Shown piece after piece: positions 8,931-17,520 of a stretch of DNA of 61,264 nt (the stretch's first letter is position 1; every line of letters starts with the position of its first letter). This stretch comes from Deltaproteobacteria bacterium (GTDB taxonomy: Bacteria; Desulfobacterota; Desulfobulbia; Desulfobulbales; Desulfurivibrionaceae), in assembly GCA_021811385.1 (NCBI GenBank), contig JAJZPC010000005.1:1-61264 (forward strand), in the 5' to 3' direction. A program made the translations under genes and the position numbers. The notes beneath the pieces are model-generated. The model had not been told where the DNA came from. It ran no database searches and saw nothing but the letters and a program-made list of their open reading frames with translations.

Positions 8931-9070
8931 TCTGCGAAATCATATAAATATTTTTTTGTTGCGAAGATCTCTGGTTGCCTGTATTTTGTTTGCTTCTTTT
9001 TTTGGTGATAAACTCGACATACTTACTTCCATAATAAGCACCCAAATTATTCCCTGGAGGAAGGGACAAC

Positions 9071-9274
9071 ATGAACCTAGAAAAATTTAGACATAAGAAC
9101 CCTGCAAATGAAGGTTACATTAACGAGTCTGTCGTTATGAGCAACTTCTCGCGGGCAAAACGCGAAAGAACCACCGAAACAATCGATGGACAAATTATAG
9201 GTATGTTCCTCGAATCGTCGAACGAGTCTGCTTACATTACTGTGCCCGCCTGTGCCAGAAAGAGTGACAGATAA
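9071..9274 (+). CDS. Small protein (67 aa) ahead of the cargo effector genes
   Basis: MNLEKFRHKNPANEGYINES... ending in TVPACARKSDR; charged N-terminal half, no membrane segment or known motif. A strong GGAGGAAGG ribosome site lies 6 nt upstream, so it is probably translated. An intrinsic terminator starts 36 bp after its stop, and the large effector gene starts right behind that terminator. It could be a leader peptide, an inhibitor or an activator of the downstream pair; no function is recognised. Confidence 0.6.
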   Translation: MNLEKFRHKNPANEGYINESVVMSNFSRAKRERTTETIDGQIIGMFLESSNESAYITVPACARKSDR

Positions 9275-9310
9275 GAAATTTTCAAATGATTTTAATAAGG
9301 TAACTGTGAA

Positions 9311-9339
9311 GAGGTAGCATTTGCTACCTCTTTTTTTTT
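9311..9339 (+). terminator. Intrinsic terminator in the leader of the cargo operon
   Basis: Perfect 8-bp stem GAGGTAGC / GCTACCTC, 4-nt loop, nine T's. Only 11 bp separate the T run from the ATG at 9351, and the GAGG ribosome site of that gene follows the T run immediately. Expression of the downstream genes therefore appears to depend on read-through, or on a promoter inside the 67-aa gene. Confidence 0.85.
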
Positions 9340-9350
9340 GAGGTTTTCTG

Positions 9351-11612
9351 ATGACCAAAGCATCCCCAGAGCTGATATCCAATGTCGGAAACAGCGCGAT
9401 CAAAATAGCATGTTTACAGGTTAAACCTGGATATGAGTTTAGTGTTGTTTCCTCGCTAGAAAAGGCCTGCAAGGACAACAAGGATATTGTTAACCATGCA
9501 ATCATAAAAGGCTTTGGGCATTATGACGTAATTCTAATTTATGAAGGGGCAAGCTTCGAATACCGCCTGACAAGCTCTGGTCCAATCCCGGGAATTTTAT
9601 CTTCTAATACATATCTATGTTTCCCCTACCTAGGGTCAAACACGAGTGATTTTTTTAATAAGCTTAAAAAATCACTATTTGTTGGATTAAGCCTCCTAAA
9701 ATATAATACTTCAAGCGGGGAAAGCATTCTCTCAATTGAGAAAAAACTAATTTCACACTGCAAAGCAGCAATCACAACACCGCCTGAGTTTCTCGGAACA
9801 ATTGGCTGGAATGAAGTTATTTTATTGTTATTCAGTGATGACATCCAAGACGTTGTGACCGGATTACTAAAACTAAATTACAAAAAAAATATGAACGGCC
9901 TCATCGAGAAAACTTACTCTACGGTGGGGATTCAACATAATATCCTTCCGGCGTGTGAAGGAAAAAATATTCCGAAGATTGAAAAAGAACTCGCAAAATA
10001 CCCAGGTCTTTCAGCGAAAATTTCAGACAAATTGTTGCCGATTATTAAAATATCGGCCAAACCTGCTTATTATGATGAAATAACTACATTTTGGAAAGAT
10101 CAAGAGTTTAAAACACGTGAAATTCTCGGAACATACGATATTGCATGCGAGCTCCTGCCGAGACCGGAAACAACACATACATGGAGTTTGCTCTTGGCAT
10201 GTCTATTATTTTTTAGGTGCAGCTTTAAAGATAGAATAAAATCAACTTTCACAAGTATTGAATTTGAAAGATCCATTGATCTTTGCATATATAAATCCAC
10301 GGAAATATCACAACCTGATATTCCACAACCATCTCTCTTGAATGATTCTAAGGACTTCACACAGTTTTCGATAAATGAGCTTAATGTTTTCGGTCGTGCA
10401 GCACCTCTATTGGCAAACCATATTTACACATTAAACTCATTAAGACAGCACCCTATATCAGGAAAAGCGTTCAGCGACATGGGGTATTATCCAAGGGCAA
10501 TTATCAATCTTGGAAACAAGTTGCGCAAAAGTAGAACAACAAAAAATAACCCAGATTTCCATCACAACCAATCAAAATCATTAGAAGATATAGGATTACA
10601 AGCAGCATACGCAATAGCTAGTGGTTGTCAGCTGAGATCTTATGGAACTTATGGAAATATAGAACGCCCCCATGGAGGGTTCTCAAAATTAAGGGGCGGA
10701 GCTCAAAGGGCTTTGCTAGCTACCCACTTTCTTCCCGCCTCTATCTTGTATAAGCTAGGGCTTAACTGGGAAGGATTCATTATTGTTGAAGAGCCAAAAT
10801 TTTCTCACATAAACGAGGTAATTTCTGTTCCATCAGAAGCACTTTGGCGGCCCCAAACGTGGTGGGCCATAGTCCACGAGACCGGCCATGTGTTTTTCAC
10901 AAAAGTGAAATGGATAGATGAGGAAGAGCCTGTTGTTCAAAAAATATTAACCAATAAAAGTAAACCGAACATATTCTTTGATTTTTTATTAGAACTCGGC
11001 GCAGAAATTTTTGGATACAAAATCGGTTTCTTTAATAATTTCAATCTATATCTTGAAGTATTACTTGAATATTTAGTAGATATTGAGCCAACACAAAATA
11101 AACATTTTGACATGAGTGTCTATCTACTAAGAACATTTTTTGTTGAAATGTACTCAGAAAGATTTGATGGGGAAAAAATTAGCGATGAAGAATTTTACAG
11201 CGAAGAATACTTGTTCAATAGAGCAGTAGAACATATTGATAAAGCAACAAAAATTATTGACAATCGCCTTATTGAAAATAATCCTAAATATACTGATAAT
11301 TTTATAATTCATAATAAATATTTTCTTGCAGCAAGCTATGCGGTTACAATGAAAGAATTAACCGAATTTGCTGCCTATTTAAATAACAAAGTTACAACAT
11401 ATGGTAATGAGAACCCTTTTATGACAAAATCGCATGATCATTATTTCTCTGACACAATTGATGCCTTTAATTCGATAAAAAAAGGGCAGGTTTGGTGGGG
11501 GACATTACCACATCCTGAGGCACTTCTATATAGATTGATTTTAGAAAGGAAAAATTTAGAATTTTGTTCATCAATTTCTGCAGTATTAACATACTGGAAT
11601 CAAACAAATTAA
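9351..11612 (+). CDS. Predicted zinc metallopeptidase with AsnC/RAM-like N-terminal repeats
   Basis: 753 residues, AT-rich, not recognised as a described family. In the C-terminal half WWAIVHETGHVFF supplies an HExxH zinc site (H509, E510, H513); a helix at 546-560 (LLELGAEIFGYKIGF) offers E548 as the third ligand in gluzincin fashion. The first ~270 residues hold three segments that look like Lrp/AsnC-type (RAM/ACT) modules, each with a G-x-[YW]-[DN]-x strand: FGHYDVILIYE, IGWNEVILLLF, LGTYDIACELL. No signal peptide or obvious membrane span, so cytoplasmic. GAGG ribosome site. The HD-domain gene follows after 16 bp. I infer a ligand-sensing protease acting with the HD protein; alternatives include an inactive structural homologue. 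Confidence 0.72.
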   Translation: MTKASPELISNVGNSAIKIACLQVKPGYEFSVVSSLEKACKDNKDIVNHAIIKGFGHYDVILIYEGASFEYRLTSSGPIPGILSSNTYLCFPYLGSNTSDFFNKLKKSLFVGLSLLKYNTSSGESILSIEKKLISHCKAAITTPPEFLGTIGWNEVILLLFSDDIQDVVTGLLKLNYKKNMNGLIEKTYSTVGIQHNILPACEGKNIPKIEKELAKYPGLSAKISDKLLPIIKISAKPAYYDEITTFWKDQEFKTREILGTYDIACELLPRPETTHTWSLLLACLLFFRCSFKDRIKSTFTSIEFERSIDLCIYKSTEISQPDIPQPSLLNDSKDFTQFSINELNVFGRAAPLLANHIYTLNSLRQHPISGKAFSDMGYYPRAIINLGNKLRKSRTTKNNPDFHHNQSKSLEDIGLQAAYAIASGCQLRSYGTYGNIERPHGGFSKLRGGAQRALLATHFLPASILYKLGLNWEGFIIVEEPKFSHINEVISVPSEALWRPQTWWAIVHETGHVFFTKVKWIDEEEPVVQKILTNKSKPNIFFDFLLELGAEIFGYKIGFFNNFNLYLEVLLEYLVDIEPTQNKHFDMSVYLLRTFFVEMYSERFDGEKISDEEFYSEEYLFNRAVEHIDKATKIIDNRLIENNPKYTDNFIIHNKYFLAASYAVTMKELTEFAAYLNNKVTTYGNENPFMTKSHDHYFSDTIDAFNSIKKGQVWWGTLPHPEALLYRLILERKNLEFCSSISAVLTYWNQTN

Positions 11613-11628
11613 ATAAGGTATATTTTTT

Positions 11629-12858
11629 ATGCTACCGACATTAGGTCTGTTTGATCCTACAACCAGAAAAGCAACGGGATCATTTTCAGAAACACAAGCA
11701 GAAATGAATTTGATACATGGAATATTGGACATTCCTGTTTTGAAAGATCAATTTATCCAGTTTAGTTTAGCTAAATATCCCATTGTCGAACAACATGAAA
11801 AAAGTAATTTGATATGCGAAATAATGAGAAAACTATGGCCAGATTCTATCGGCGATCAACAGTTCAAACTTTTTAGAAAGTTTGAAACTTTTTTATCTGC
11901 AATTGGAAAAAGAGACCATTTTTTTCATCAGTTTCTCGTGTACCTAATCGGCATGAACATAATAAGTTTGACTCTTAAAAATTTTCCTAATGAATCTGAA
12001 AAAGAAAATATTTTTGGATTCAAAAAAGATGAGGATATTTATAAAACATGGCTCATGACATCAACATGTCATGATTTTGGATATCCATATCATGCTGCAA
12101 CAAAAATAGCCAATTACCTATCAGACCTTTATGCAGAAACAAACCTAAATTACGTATCATCTAGACTACATATATCAGATAATAAAAATGACTTAGAACT
12201 TGAGCACAAACTATCTTTAATCGAAATTGACAATACGGACAGTGCCGAGGAAAAAAATTTAAATGTAACAACTTTCCTAAATAAGTTAATGGAGGAATAC
12301 CTAGAGGAAGAAACATCAAAGATTGATGAACTGCAAAAATCTTTTTCACAAGAAAAAGACCACGGCTACATAAGTTCATTACTACTTTGCAAAACAGTGG
12401 TGGAATCATACATTAAAACCGCTCCATGGCCATCATTTAAAAAAGGAAATTATTACAAATCGTTAAAGTTATCCATGGGAGCTATTGCACTTCACAATAT
12501 TAGAGACAAAAAATTGCAGGAGAAAATTACAGCAAACAGAAATATATATGCTTTCCTGCTGTTTATTGTTGACAATATCCAAGACTGGTATCGATCTTTT
12601 ACTACAAGTCCAAAATATCCAGCATATAAATTTGTCGGATTCGAAAAATGCCATGATTCAGGCAAAATTTATATCGATTATTTATTAACAAGTGATTCCT
12701 GGTCAGAAGAAATGCACAACAATATTTTGAATGAGATTGCATTACGAAAAACGACCATAAATAATCCAAAAAACGAAACAAAACTAGGGGTCACTATATC
12801 TATTCGTTATTACTTATTAAAAAAAGATAAACCTATAGAAATCAAATGTTCCTTCTAA
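11629..12858 (+). CDS. Predicted HD-domain hydrolase, partner of the metallopeptidase
   Basis: 409 residues. Metal-site residues of an HD phosphohydrolase appear in order: H97/H100 in RDHFFHQF, H148-D149 in TSTCHDFGYPYHAA, H245 in KDHGYISSLLL, H289 in AIALHNI, and a final D315 in LLFIVDNIQDWYR, the last closely matching the end of classical HD domains. HD enzymes cleave nucleotides, cyclic nucleotides or (p)ppGpp; the substrate here is unknown. N-terminal ~90 and C-terminal ~85 residues are unassigned. It follows the metallopeptidase after 16 bp with an AAGG site, the same codon use, and is almost certainly co-transcribed. The integrase gene faces it 4 bp away, with no clear terminator. Confidence 0.78.
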   Translation: MLPTLGLFDPTTRKATGSFSETQAEMNLIHGILDIPVLKDQFIQFSLAKYPIVEQHEKSNLICEIMRKLWPDSIGDQQFKLFRKFETFLSAIGKRDHFFHQFLVYLIGMNIISLTLKNFPNESEKENIFGFKKDEDIYKTWLMTSTCHDFGYPYHAATKIANYLSDLYAETNLNYVSSRLHISDNKNDLELEHKLSLIEIDNTDSAEEKNLNVTTFLNKLMEEYLEEETSKIDELQKSFSQEKDHGYISSLLLCKTVVESYIKTAPWPSFKKGNYYKSLKLSMGAIALHNIRDKKLQEKITANRNIYAFLLFIVDNIQDWYRSFTTSPKYPAYKFVGFEKCHDSGKIYIDYLLTSDSWSEEMHNNILNEIALRKTTINNPKNETKLGVTISIRYYLLKKDKPIEIKCSF

Positions 12859-12862
12859 TTTT

Positions 12863-14131
12863 TTAGTCCTTACCTTGTTTGTTTTTTACCACAACGGTTT
12901 TACCCTCCTCCAGCGTCGCGGCCAGGGTCCGCGTTGCCAGCCTAAGTGAGTTCTCACCCAGATGACTGTATCTGGCGGTCATAGCCAAGGTCTTATGCCC
13001 GAGCAGCTCCTTGACCGTGTAAAGGTCAACCCCAGCCTCAACCAACCAGCTTGCATAGGTGTGCCGCAGAGTATGGAAGCAAACTTGCCGCCGCGGATCT
13101 TCAATCCCATTATTGAGGCCCAGGCGAGCCACCACCCGAGCGAAGGCCGCCGACACTTCCACAATCTGCTTACCTCGCCGGTCACGAAAAATGAGTCGGC
13201 TATCCTCAGTCTCACTTTTTTTCCGCTGTAGCATTACCTTGACGACCGGACTCATAAAGGCGGTACGGGTCTTACCGTTTTTGGTATCAACCAGCAGCAA
13301 TGTCTCCCGCTCAAAATCGATGCAGTCCCACGTCAGAACAAAAATCTCCCCGGCACGGAGGCCACAATGCAACGAAATAAGCGCTATGTCATGGAGCTGG
13401 CTAGATGTTCTTTTCAGTTCGATAAGCAGGCAATCCCCCTCCGCTCGGGAAAGAAAGCGGGTTCGTTCGTTGTTCATCTTCAGTTTTTTTACGTCTCGAC
13501 CGGGCCAGTCGCCAACAACAATCCCTTCCCGGCGGGCAAAATTCCAAATCTGCCGAATCACAGCCAGGGCGTGATTGATACTTGCTGGAGTGAGCGAGCG
13601 CGGTTTGCTTTTCTTAGGCGCGGTGTTTTTGCGGTGGCCAGCCCGCATATTGGCTTTAATTTTATCTAGATGAAAGGGGGCAATTTTGGAAAAAGAAAAA
13701 TTCCCTATCACAGGAGCAATCCAGAGGCGAAACAATCGTTCCTCGGAACCCCAGCTATCAGGCTTCTTATGGGCTTTGGCGTGGGGAAAATATGCGCTTT
13801 CAAAAAACTCCGCAAAAGTGATGGCCGCCAGCCGGTCAGCCTCTTGCTGTCGGGTTTCTTCGAGCCGCCGCACTTCTTCAATCTCGCGGGATTCTCGAAG
13901 CCTTTGTGGACCCTCACCAATCCGGGCCGCCCGTTTCAGCCGGGCAAGCTCCTCGCTAGCCCGTTCGGCACTCCACCCTTCGGTTGCCCAGCCCAAGCCT
14001 TCTTCTTGACGCTTGCCGTCCTTCTGGTAGCGAATGGCATAATATTGATCAAACTTAACGCCGTGTTTGCGAGTTTTATGCTTGTAGAAACGCACACCCG
14101 GAAAGGGTGTTTTGAACCACTCTACTGCCAT
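12863..14131 (-). CDS. int: Tyrosine recombinase (phage/ICE-type integrase)
   Basis: 422 residues; catalyses integration at tRNA-Asn. Catalytic set: R259 (HCGLRAGE), K287 region (TKNGKTR), H353-x-x-R356 (FHTLRHTYAS), H379 (ELLGHK) and nucleophile Y388 (ARYSHL). N-terminal arm-binding domain (FPGVRFYKHKTRKHG), then a SAM-like core-binding domain at ~100-205. The start at 14131 has an AGAGG site; an in-frame upstream ATG at 14164 adds 11 residues. Lies next to the right attachment site, as usual for such elements, pointing inward. Confidence 0.93.
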   Translation of the reverse strand: MAVEWFKTPFPGVRFYKHKTRKHGVKFDQYYAIRYQKDGKRQEEGLGWATEGWSAERASEELARLKRAARIGEGPQRLRESREIEEVRRLEETRQQEADRLAAITFAEFFESAYFPHAKAHKKPDSWGSEERLFRLWIAPVIGNFSFSKIAPFHLDKIKANMRAGHRKNTAPKKSKPRSLTPASINHALAVIRQIWNFARREGIVVGDWPGRDVKKLKMNNERTRFLSRAEGDCLLIELKRTSSQLHDIALISLHCGLRAGEIFVLTWDCIDFERETLLLVDTKNGKTRTAFMSPVVKVMLQRKKSETEDSRLIFRDRRGKQIVEVSAAFARVVARLGLNNGIEDPRRQVCFHTLRHTYASWLVEAGVDLYTVKELLGHKTLAMTARYSHLGENSLRLATRTLAATLEEGKTVVVKNKQGKD

Positions 14132-14157
14132 AGCCGTTTTCCTCTCCCCACTCTCTC

Positions 14158-14193
14158 CCCACATTTTAAGTGAATGTGGGTGATGTTAAGTGA
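14158..14193. promoter_or_regulatory. Repeats upstream of int: inverted CCCACATT/AATGTGGG and direct TTAAGTGA
   Basis: CCCACATT (14158-14165) and AATGTGGG (14173-14180) form an inverted repeat; TTAAGTGA occurs at 14166-14173 and 14186-14193, 20 bp apart. They lie between int and the attachment site, where arm-type integrase or excisionase sites and the int promoter are expected. Confidence 0.45.
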
Positions 14194-14283
14194 TCTTCTG
14201 GGAAGTACTATCCTTGAAAAAAGCTTGCAATGTCAACAGATAAATGATTTTTTGTGATGATGAAGGAAGTCAAATTTAACGGG

Positions 14284-14328
14284 CTGTTAATCACCCTGTC
14301 GGGGGTTCGAATCCCTCCCCGGGAGCCA
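14284..14328. repeat. attR: 45-bp copy of the tRNA-Asn 3' end
   Basis: Exact copy of 3246-3290 including CCA, without a tRNA 5' half. Defines the right end of the element. Confidence 0.93.
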
Positions 14329-14337
14329 TGTAAATTC

Positions 14338-14371
14338 AAAGGTTTACGGTATCCGCCGTAAACCTTTTTTT
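14338..14371 (+). terminator. Probable original chromosomal terminator of tRNA-Asn
   Basis: AAAGGTTTACGG / CCGTAAACCTTT stem (12 bp) and T run. Its distance from the CCA and its stem sequence parallel the hairpin after the intact tRNA, but the two differ at several paired positions. Confidence 0.82.
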
Positions 14372-14558
14372 GTGCCGTTTTCCTGCCATCCCCTCCGGCC
14401 ACCGCCGCTGAGTCTTCAAAGCCTTTGCGATTCTTCCCTCCCGTTGCGTCATGATACCGAGTGACAGTCAGAGAGTGATACGGTATTTTAACGACATAAT
14501 CGTCATCGTCTTCGCTCCCAACGCAAAAAAAACGGATCATCCGCCACAAGGAGAACCC

Positions 14559-15704
14559 ATGTTTGATTTCACCTTTCACAACCCGACCAAGATCATCTTC
14601 GGCGCAGGCAAGGAATCCTTGATCGGCTCGGAACTCAACGCCGCCGGGATCACCCGGGTGCTGCTGGTCCATGGCCGGAACTCGGTGATCAAGAGCGGTC
14701 TGCTGGACAGGGTTCTGGCCAGCCTGAAGGGAGCCAATATCGGATGCACCCAGTTCGGCGGGGTGGTCTCCAATCCGGTGCTTTCCCATACCAGGGAAGG
14801 CGTGGCCCTGGCCAAGCGGGATCAGGTCGAGGCGATCCTGGCGGTGGGCGGGGGTTCGGTGCTGGACGAGGCCAAGGCCATCGCCGTGGGCGCCCTGAGC
14901 GATTCGGATGTCTGGCAGTTCTTTGTGGGCAAGGAGGTGGAACGCGCCCTGCCCGTCTTCACCATCCTGACCATCGCGGCCACCGGCAGCGAGATGAACG
15001 GCAACTCGGTGGTCACCAATGCGGAAACCAAGCAGAAATACAATATCTCCTCGCCCCATGTCTACCCAAGGGTCTCCATCCTCAACCCGGAGCTGACCCA
15101 TTCCGTGCCCCTGAATTACACGGCCTACAGCGCGGTGGACGCCATCGCCCATGTCATCGAGGGGTACTTTACCAAACAGCCCGGCACCCATCTCCAGGAC
15201 CGGCTGGTGGAAGGGATCATCAAGACGGTGATCGAGACCACCGACCTGATCATGGCCGAGCCGACCCACGCAAAGGCGCGCGCTTCCTTCATGTGGGCAG
15301 CCACCCTGGCGCTCAACGGCCTGACCCCGGCCGGGATCGGCGCATACAGCTTTCCCAACCACATGATCGAGCACGCCATGAGCGGTATCTACAACATCCC
15401 GCACGGGGCCGGGCTTTCCATCGTCATGCCCGCCTGGATGAAGTGGTATCTCCCGAAAAACCCCAGCCAGTTTGCGCGGTTTGCCAAGGAGATCTTCGGG
15501 CTCGATTCCGGCGAGGCCGGGATTGCGGCGCTGGAGCAGTGGTTTGTCGCGATCAAGTCGCCGGTGCGGTTGGGTGAGGTGGACATCCCGGCAGCCGATA
15601 TCGGGACAATCGCGGAGAATGCCGAGGGCCTTGCCAAACAATGGGGGATTGGCGACCTCTACCCCAAGGCAACCATTGGTGAGATTCTGCGGTTGGCGGT
15701 GTAA
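14559..15704 (+). CDS. Iron-containing alcohol dehydrogenase (group III)
   Basis: 381 residues, the usual length. NAD(P)-dependent aldehyde/alcohol oxidoreductase of the YqhD/butanol-dehydrogenase type. Nucleotide-binding GGGSVLDEAKAIAVG, then TIAATGSEMNGNSVVTN, and metal ligands in YSAVDAIAHVIEGYF and in FPNHMIEHAMSG...NIPHGAG (Asp and three His). AAGGAG lies 5 nt before the ATG at 14559. Monocistronic, just outside the element. Substrate not deducible. Confidence 0.92.
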   Translation: MFDFTFHNPTKIIFGAGKESLIGSELNAAGITRVLLVHGRNSVIKSGLLDRVLASLKGANIGCTQFGGVVSNPVLSHTREGVALAKRDQVEAILAVGGGSVLDEAKAIAVGALSDSDVWQFFVGKEVERALPVFTILTIAATGSEMNGNSVVTNAETKQKYNISSPHVYPRVSILNPELTHSVPLNYTAYSAVDAIAHVIEGYFTKQPGTHLQDRLVEGIIKTVIETTDLIMAEPTHAKARASFMWAATLALNGLTPAGIGAYSFPNHMIEHAMSGIYNIPHGAGLSIVMPAWMKWYLPKNPSQFARFAKEIFGLDSGEAGIAALEQWFVAIKSPVRLGEVDIPAADIGTIAENAEGLAKQWGIGDLYPKATIGEILRLAV

Positions 15705-15727
15705 AAATAAGGAGCTCGTAAAAACAG

Positions 15728-15800
15728 CCCTTCGACAGGCTCTGGGCGAACGGTTGTTCTCATAACGTGAAAAAATCCGCTCAGGAGAGCCCTGTCGAAA
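15728..15800. repeat. REP-like inverted repeat (CCTTCGACAGGCTC family)
   Basis: Left arm CCCTTCGACAGGCTCTGGGC, right arm in opposite orientation (CTCAGGAGAGCCCTGTCGAA). Related arms occur at 46842-46916. Lies in the gap between convergent genes. Confidence 0.75.
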
Positions 15801-15816
15801 CACCGATGCTCTGCGC

Positions 15817-17484
15817 CTAGAGAAAAAACACCGTGTGCCGCTGGCGTTGATGCCCGGCAACATGTTCCTGTTCCTGGAGAAAGCAGACATACCCGCCGGA
15901 TGCCTCGCCTTTGGCCAGCCCCACCGCCGCGAGCAGCGGCCCGGAAAACCGGGCAAAGATTCCCCGCTTGAAAAATTCGTTCCTGGTCAGCCGGGTATAG
16001 TGCGGGGGCAGCTCTTCCGGCAGGCTCCGCCAGAGATGATCCCGAATCTCCTTGGACGGCTCCGCATCCAGCCAGGGCGGCAGCAGCCGCTGTCCGCTCA
16101 CCAGCCAGTCAAACCGCACCAGCTCGCAAAAAAGCTCGCTATCCGGCCGCGTCCGGGCCAGCTCGACCAGCATTCGGGTCATGAGCTCCTGGGTCTTCGC
16201 ATACGCGAAGAAATCCGCCGCCTGGCAGATGGCGAGCAGTTGCGTGAAAAAGTCGAAGGGATCTTCTCCTTTTTTCCTGATATAATTCAAGGTGTTACGA
16301 AAAAACCGGTTGTTGTAAAAGGCCTCCAGGCACTCGCCCAGCCAATACAGGCGAGAGAGCGTCGCATGGTCCAGCCAGCGGGTGGCCAGCACCGAATAGG
16401 GCGGCGTGGCCGAGCTTACCAGGCCGAAGTCCGCAGCCCTGCTGATCGCGGTGCCCGGCAAAACCTTCAATAACCCCATCTGGAGATGGTGGGGCGCCAT
16501 GCCGAACGCCTCGTTCAGCGAGGTCTTAAAGGTTGCCTCGGTTTCAGAGGGGAGCCCGAGGATCAGATCCACGTGCAGGTGGATGTTATCAAGGGCCACC
16601 AAACGACGGATGTTCTCCCCGGCCTTGGCCAGGTCCATCTTCCTGTTTACCGCGGCCAGGGTGGCCGGGTTGGTGGATTGCAGACCGATTTCAAACTGAA
16701 AGCGGCCTTGGGGAACCTGGGCCAGGAAGGCGAGCATCGCTTCGCTGAACAGATCCGGAGCGATCTCGAAATGAAAAAGGGTCTCTCCCGGCTGGGCCAG
16801 GAGCCAACGCCAGATACCCAGGGCCCGCTCGGGCAGGGCGTTGAAGGTCCGGTCCACAAAGCGGATGATCTTGGGGGAATGGGCCAGGATCCGGGCCAGC
16901 TCTTGCTCCACCTCGGGCAATCCCCGGTAGCGCACCCCCTGCCCCACCGAGGAGAGACAGTAGCTGCAGGAAAACGGGCAGCCCCGGGACGATTCGTAGT
17001 AGACATTGCGGTTTGCCAGGTGGGGTGCGTAATCGGATTCCAGATAGGGCATGGCAAACGGAGGGGCCGGGGCGGCGCAATACTCGGCCTGGAGAGTCCC
17101 TCCGGCCAGATCGCGGAAAAAATCATCCCCCAATCCCTCCACCTCGCCCCGGACAACGGTGCAGCCCGCCGGCAGGCTTGCCGGGGCCATGAAGGTCGCC
17201 TCCGGCCCGCCCAGGATGATCGGGATCTCGGGCAGAATCCGGCGCAGATCGCCAACCAGCCGCATGGTGTAGTCACTGTTCCAGATGTACACCGAAAAGC
17301 AGATGGCTTGGGGTTGATCGGAGGTGATGCGGAGCAGGGTTTGATAATAGGGATCGTTGATGGTGAACTGGTGCAGCACCAGGCAACTTTCCGGCAAGCC
17401 TTGAGCCAGGGCGTTACGCACATGGAACAGCGCCGGGCAGGAGTGCGAGTAGCGGGCATTGAGGGTGATCAGGCTGATTTGCAT
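15817..17484 (-). CDS. B12-binding-domain radical SAM protein (DUF4080 type)
   Basis: 555 residues. N-terminal cobalamin-binding-like Rossmann part (1-~130: SLITLNARYSHSCPALFHVR, IILGGPEATF), then a radical SAM core with the Fe-S motif C169-x3-C173-x2-C176 (RGCPFSCSYC), SAM-binding elements IIRFVDRTFN and FEIGLQSTNP, and a C-terminal domain with FFKRGIFARF. The lineup fits DUF4080-containing B12-radical SAM proteins whose substrates are largely unknown. ATG at 17484 lacks a strong ribosome site. Stands alone. Confidence 0.88.
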   Translation of the reverse strand: MQISLITLNARYSHSCPALFHVRNALAQGLPESCLVLHQFTINDPYYQTLLRITSDQPQAICFSVYIWNSDYTMRLVGDLRRILPEIPIILGGPEATFMAPASLPAGCTVVRGEVEGLGDDFFRDLAGGTLQAEYCAAPAPPFAMPYLESDYAPHLANRNVYYESSRGCPFSCSYCLSSVGQGVRYRGLPEVEQELARILAHSPKIIRFVDRTFNALPERALGIWRWLLAQPGETLFHFEIAPDLFSEAMLAFLAQVPQGRFQFEIGLQSTNPATLAAVNRKMDLAKAGENIRRLVALDNIHLHVDLILGLPSETEATFKTSLNEAFGMAPHHLQMGLLKVLPGTAISRAADFGLVSSATPPYSVLATRWLDHATLSRLYWLGECLEAFYNNRFFRNTLNYIRKKGEDPFDFFTQLLAICQAADFFAYAKTQELMTRMLVELARTRPDSELFCELVRFDWLVSGQRLLPPWLDAEPSKEIRDHLWRSLPEELPPHYTRLTRNEFFKRGIFARFSGPLLAAVGLAKGEASGGYVCFLQEQEHVAGHQRQRHTVFFL

Positions 17485-17520
17485 TGTTTAACCTGCGGGA
17501 AACGGGTACATATTTGTTTG

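Larger units (their letters stand above)
3246..14328. mobile_element. Integrative mobilizable element (~11.1 kb) in tRNA-Asn
   Basis: Bounded by a perfect 45-bp direct repeat of the 3' half of tRNA-Asn (3246-3290 and 14284-14328). Inside are a tyrosine integrase next to the right end, an AlpA-like small DNA-binding protein, an RHH-like protein, a MOBV-type relaxase, a P-loop replication-type protein with an iteron-like cluster, and an AT-rich cargo segment (about 8300-12860) clearly different in base composition from the GC-rich host genes. No conjugative transfer (type IV secretion) genes are seen, so it would be mobilised in trans. The gene set and boundaries are seen; mobility is inferred. 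Confidence 0.92.

Noticed and set aside
8160..12860. Cargo pair as a classical toxin-antitoxin
   Set aside because: Proteins are far too large (753 and 409 aa) and both look enzymatic; the 67-aa ORF does not resemble a known antitoxin.
3246..14328. Prophage interpretation of the element
   Set aside because: No capsid, terminase, portal or lysis genes; relaxase and a small size fit a mobilizable element.
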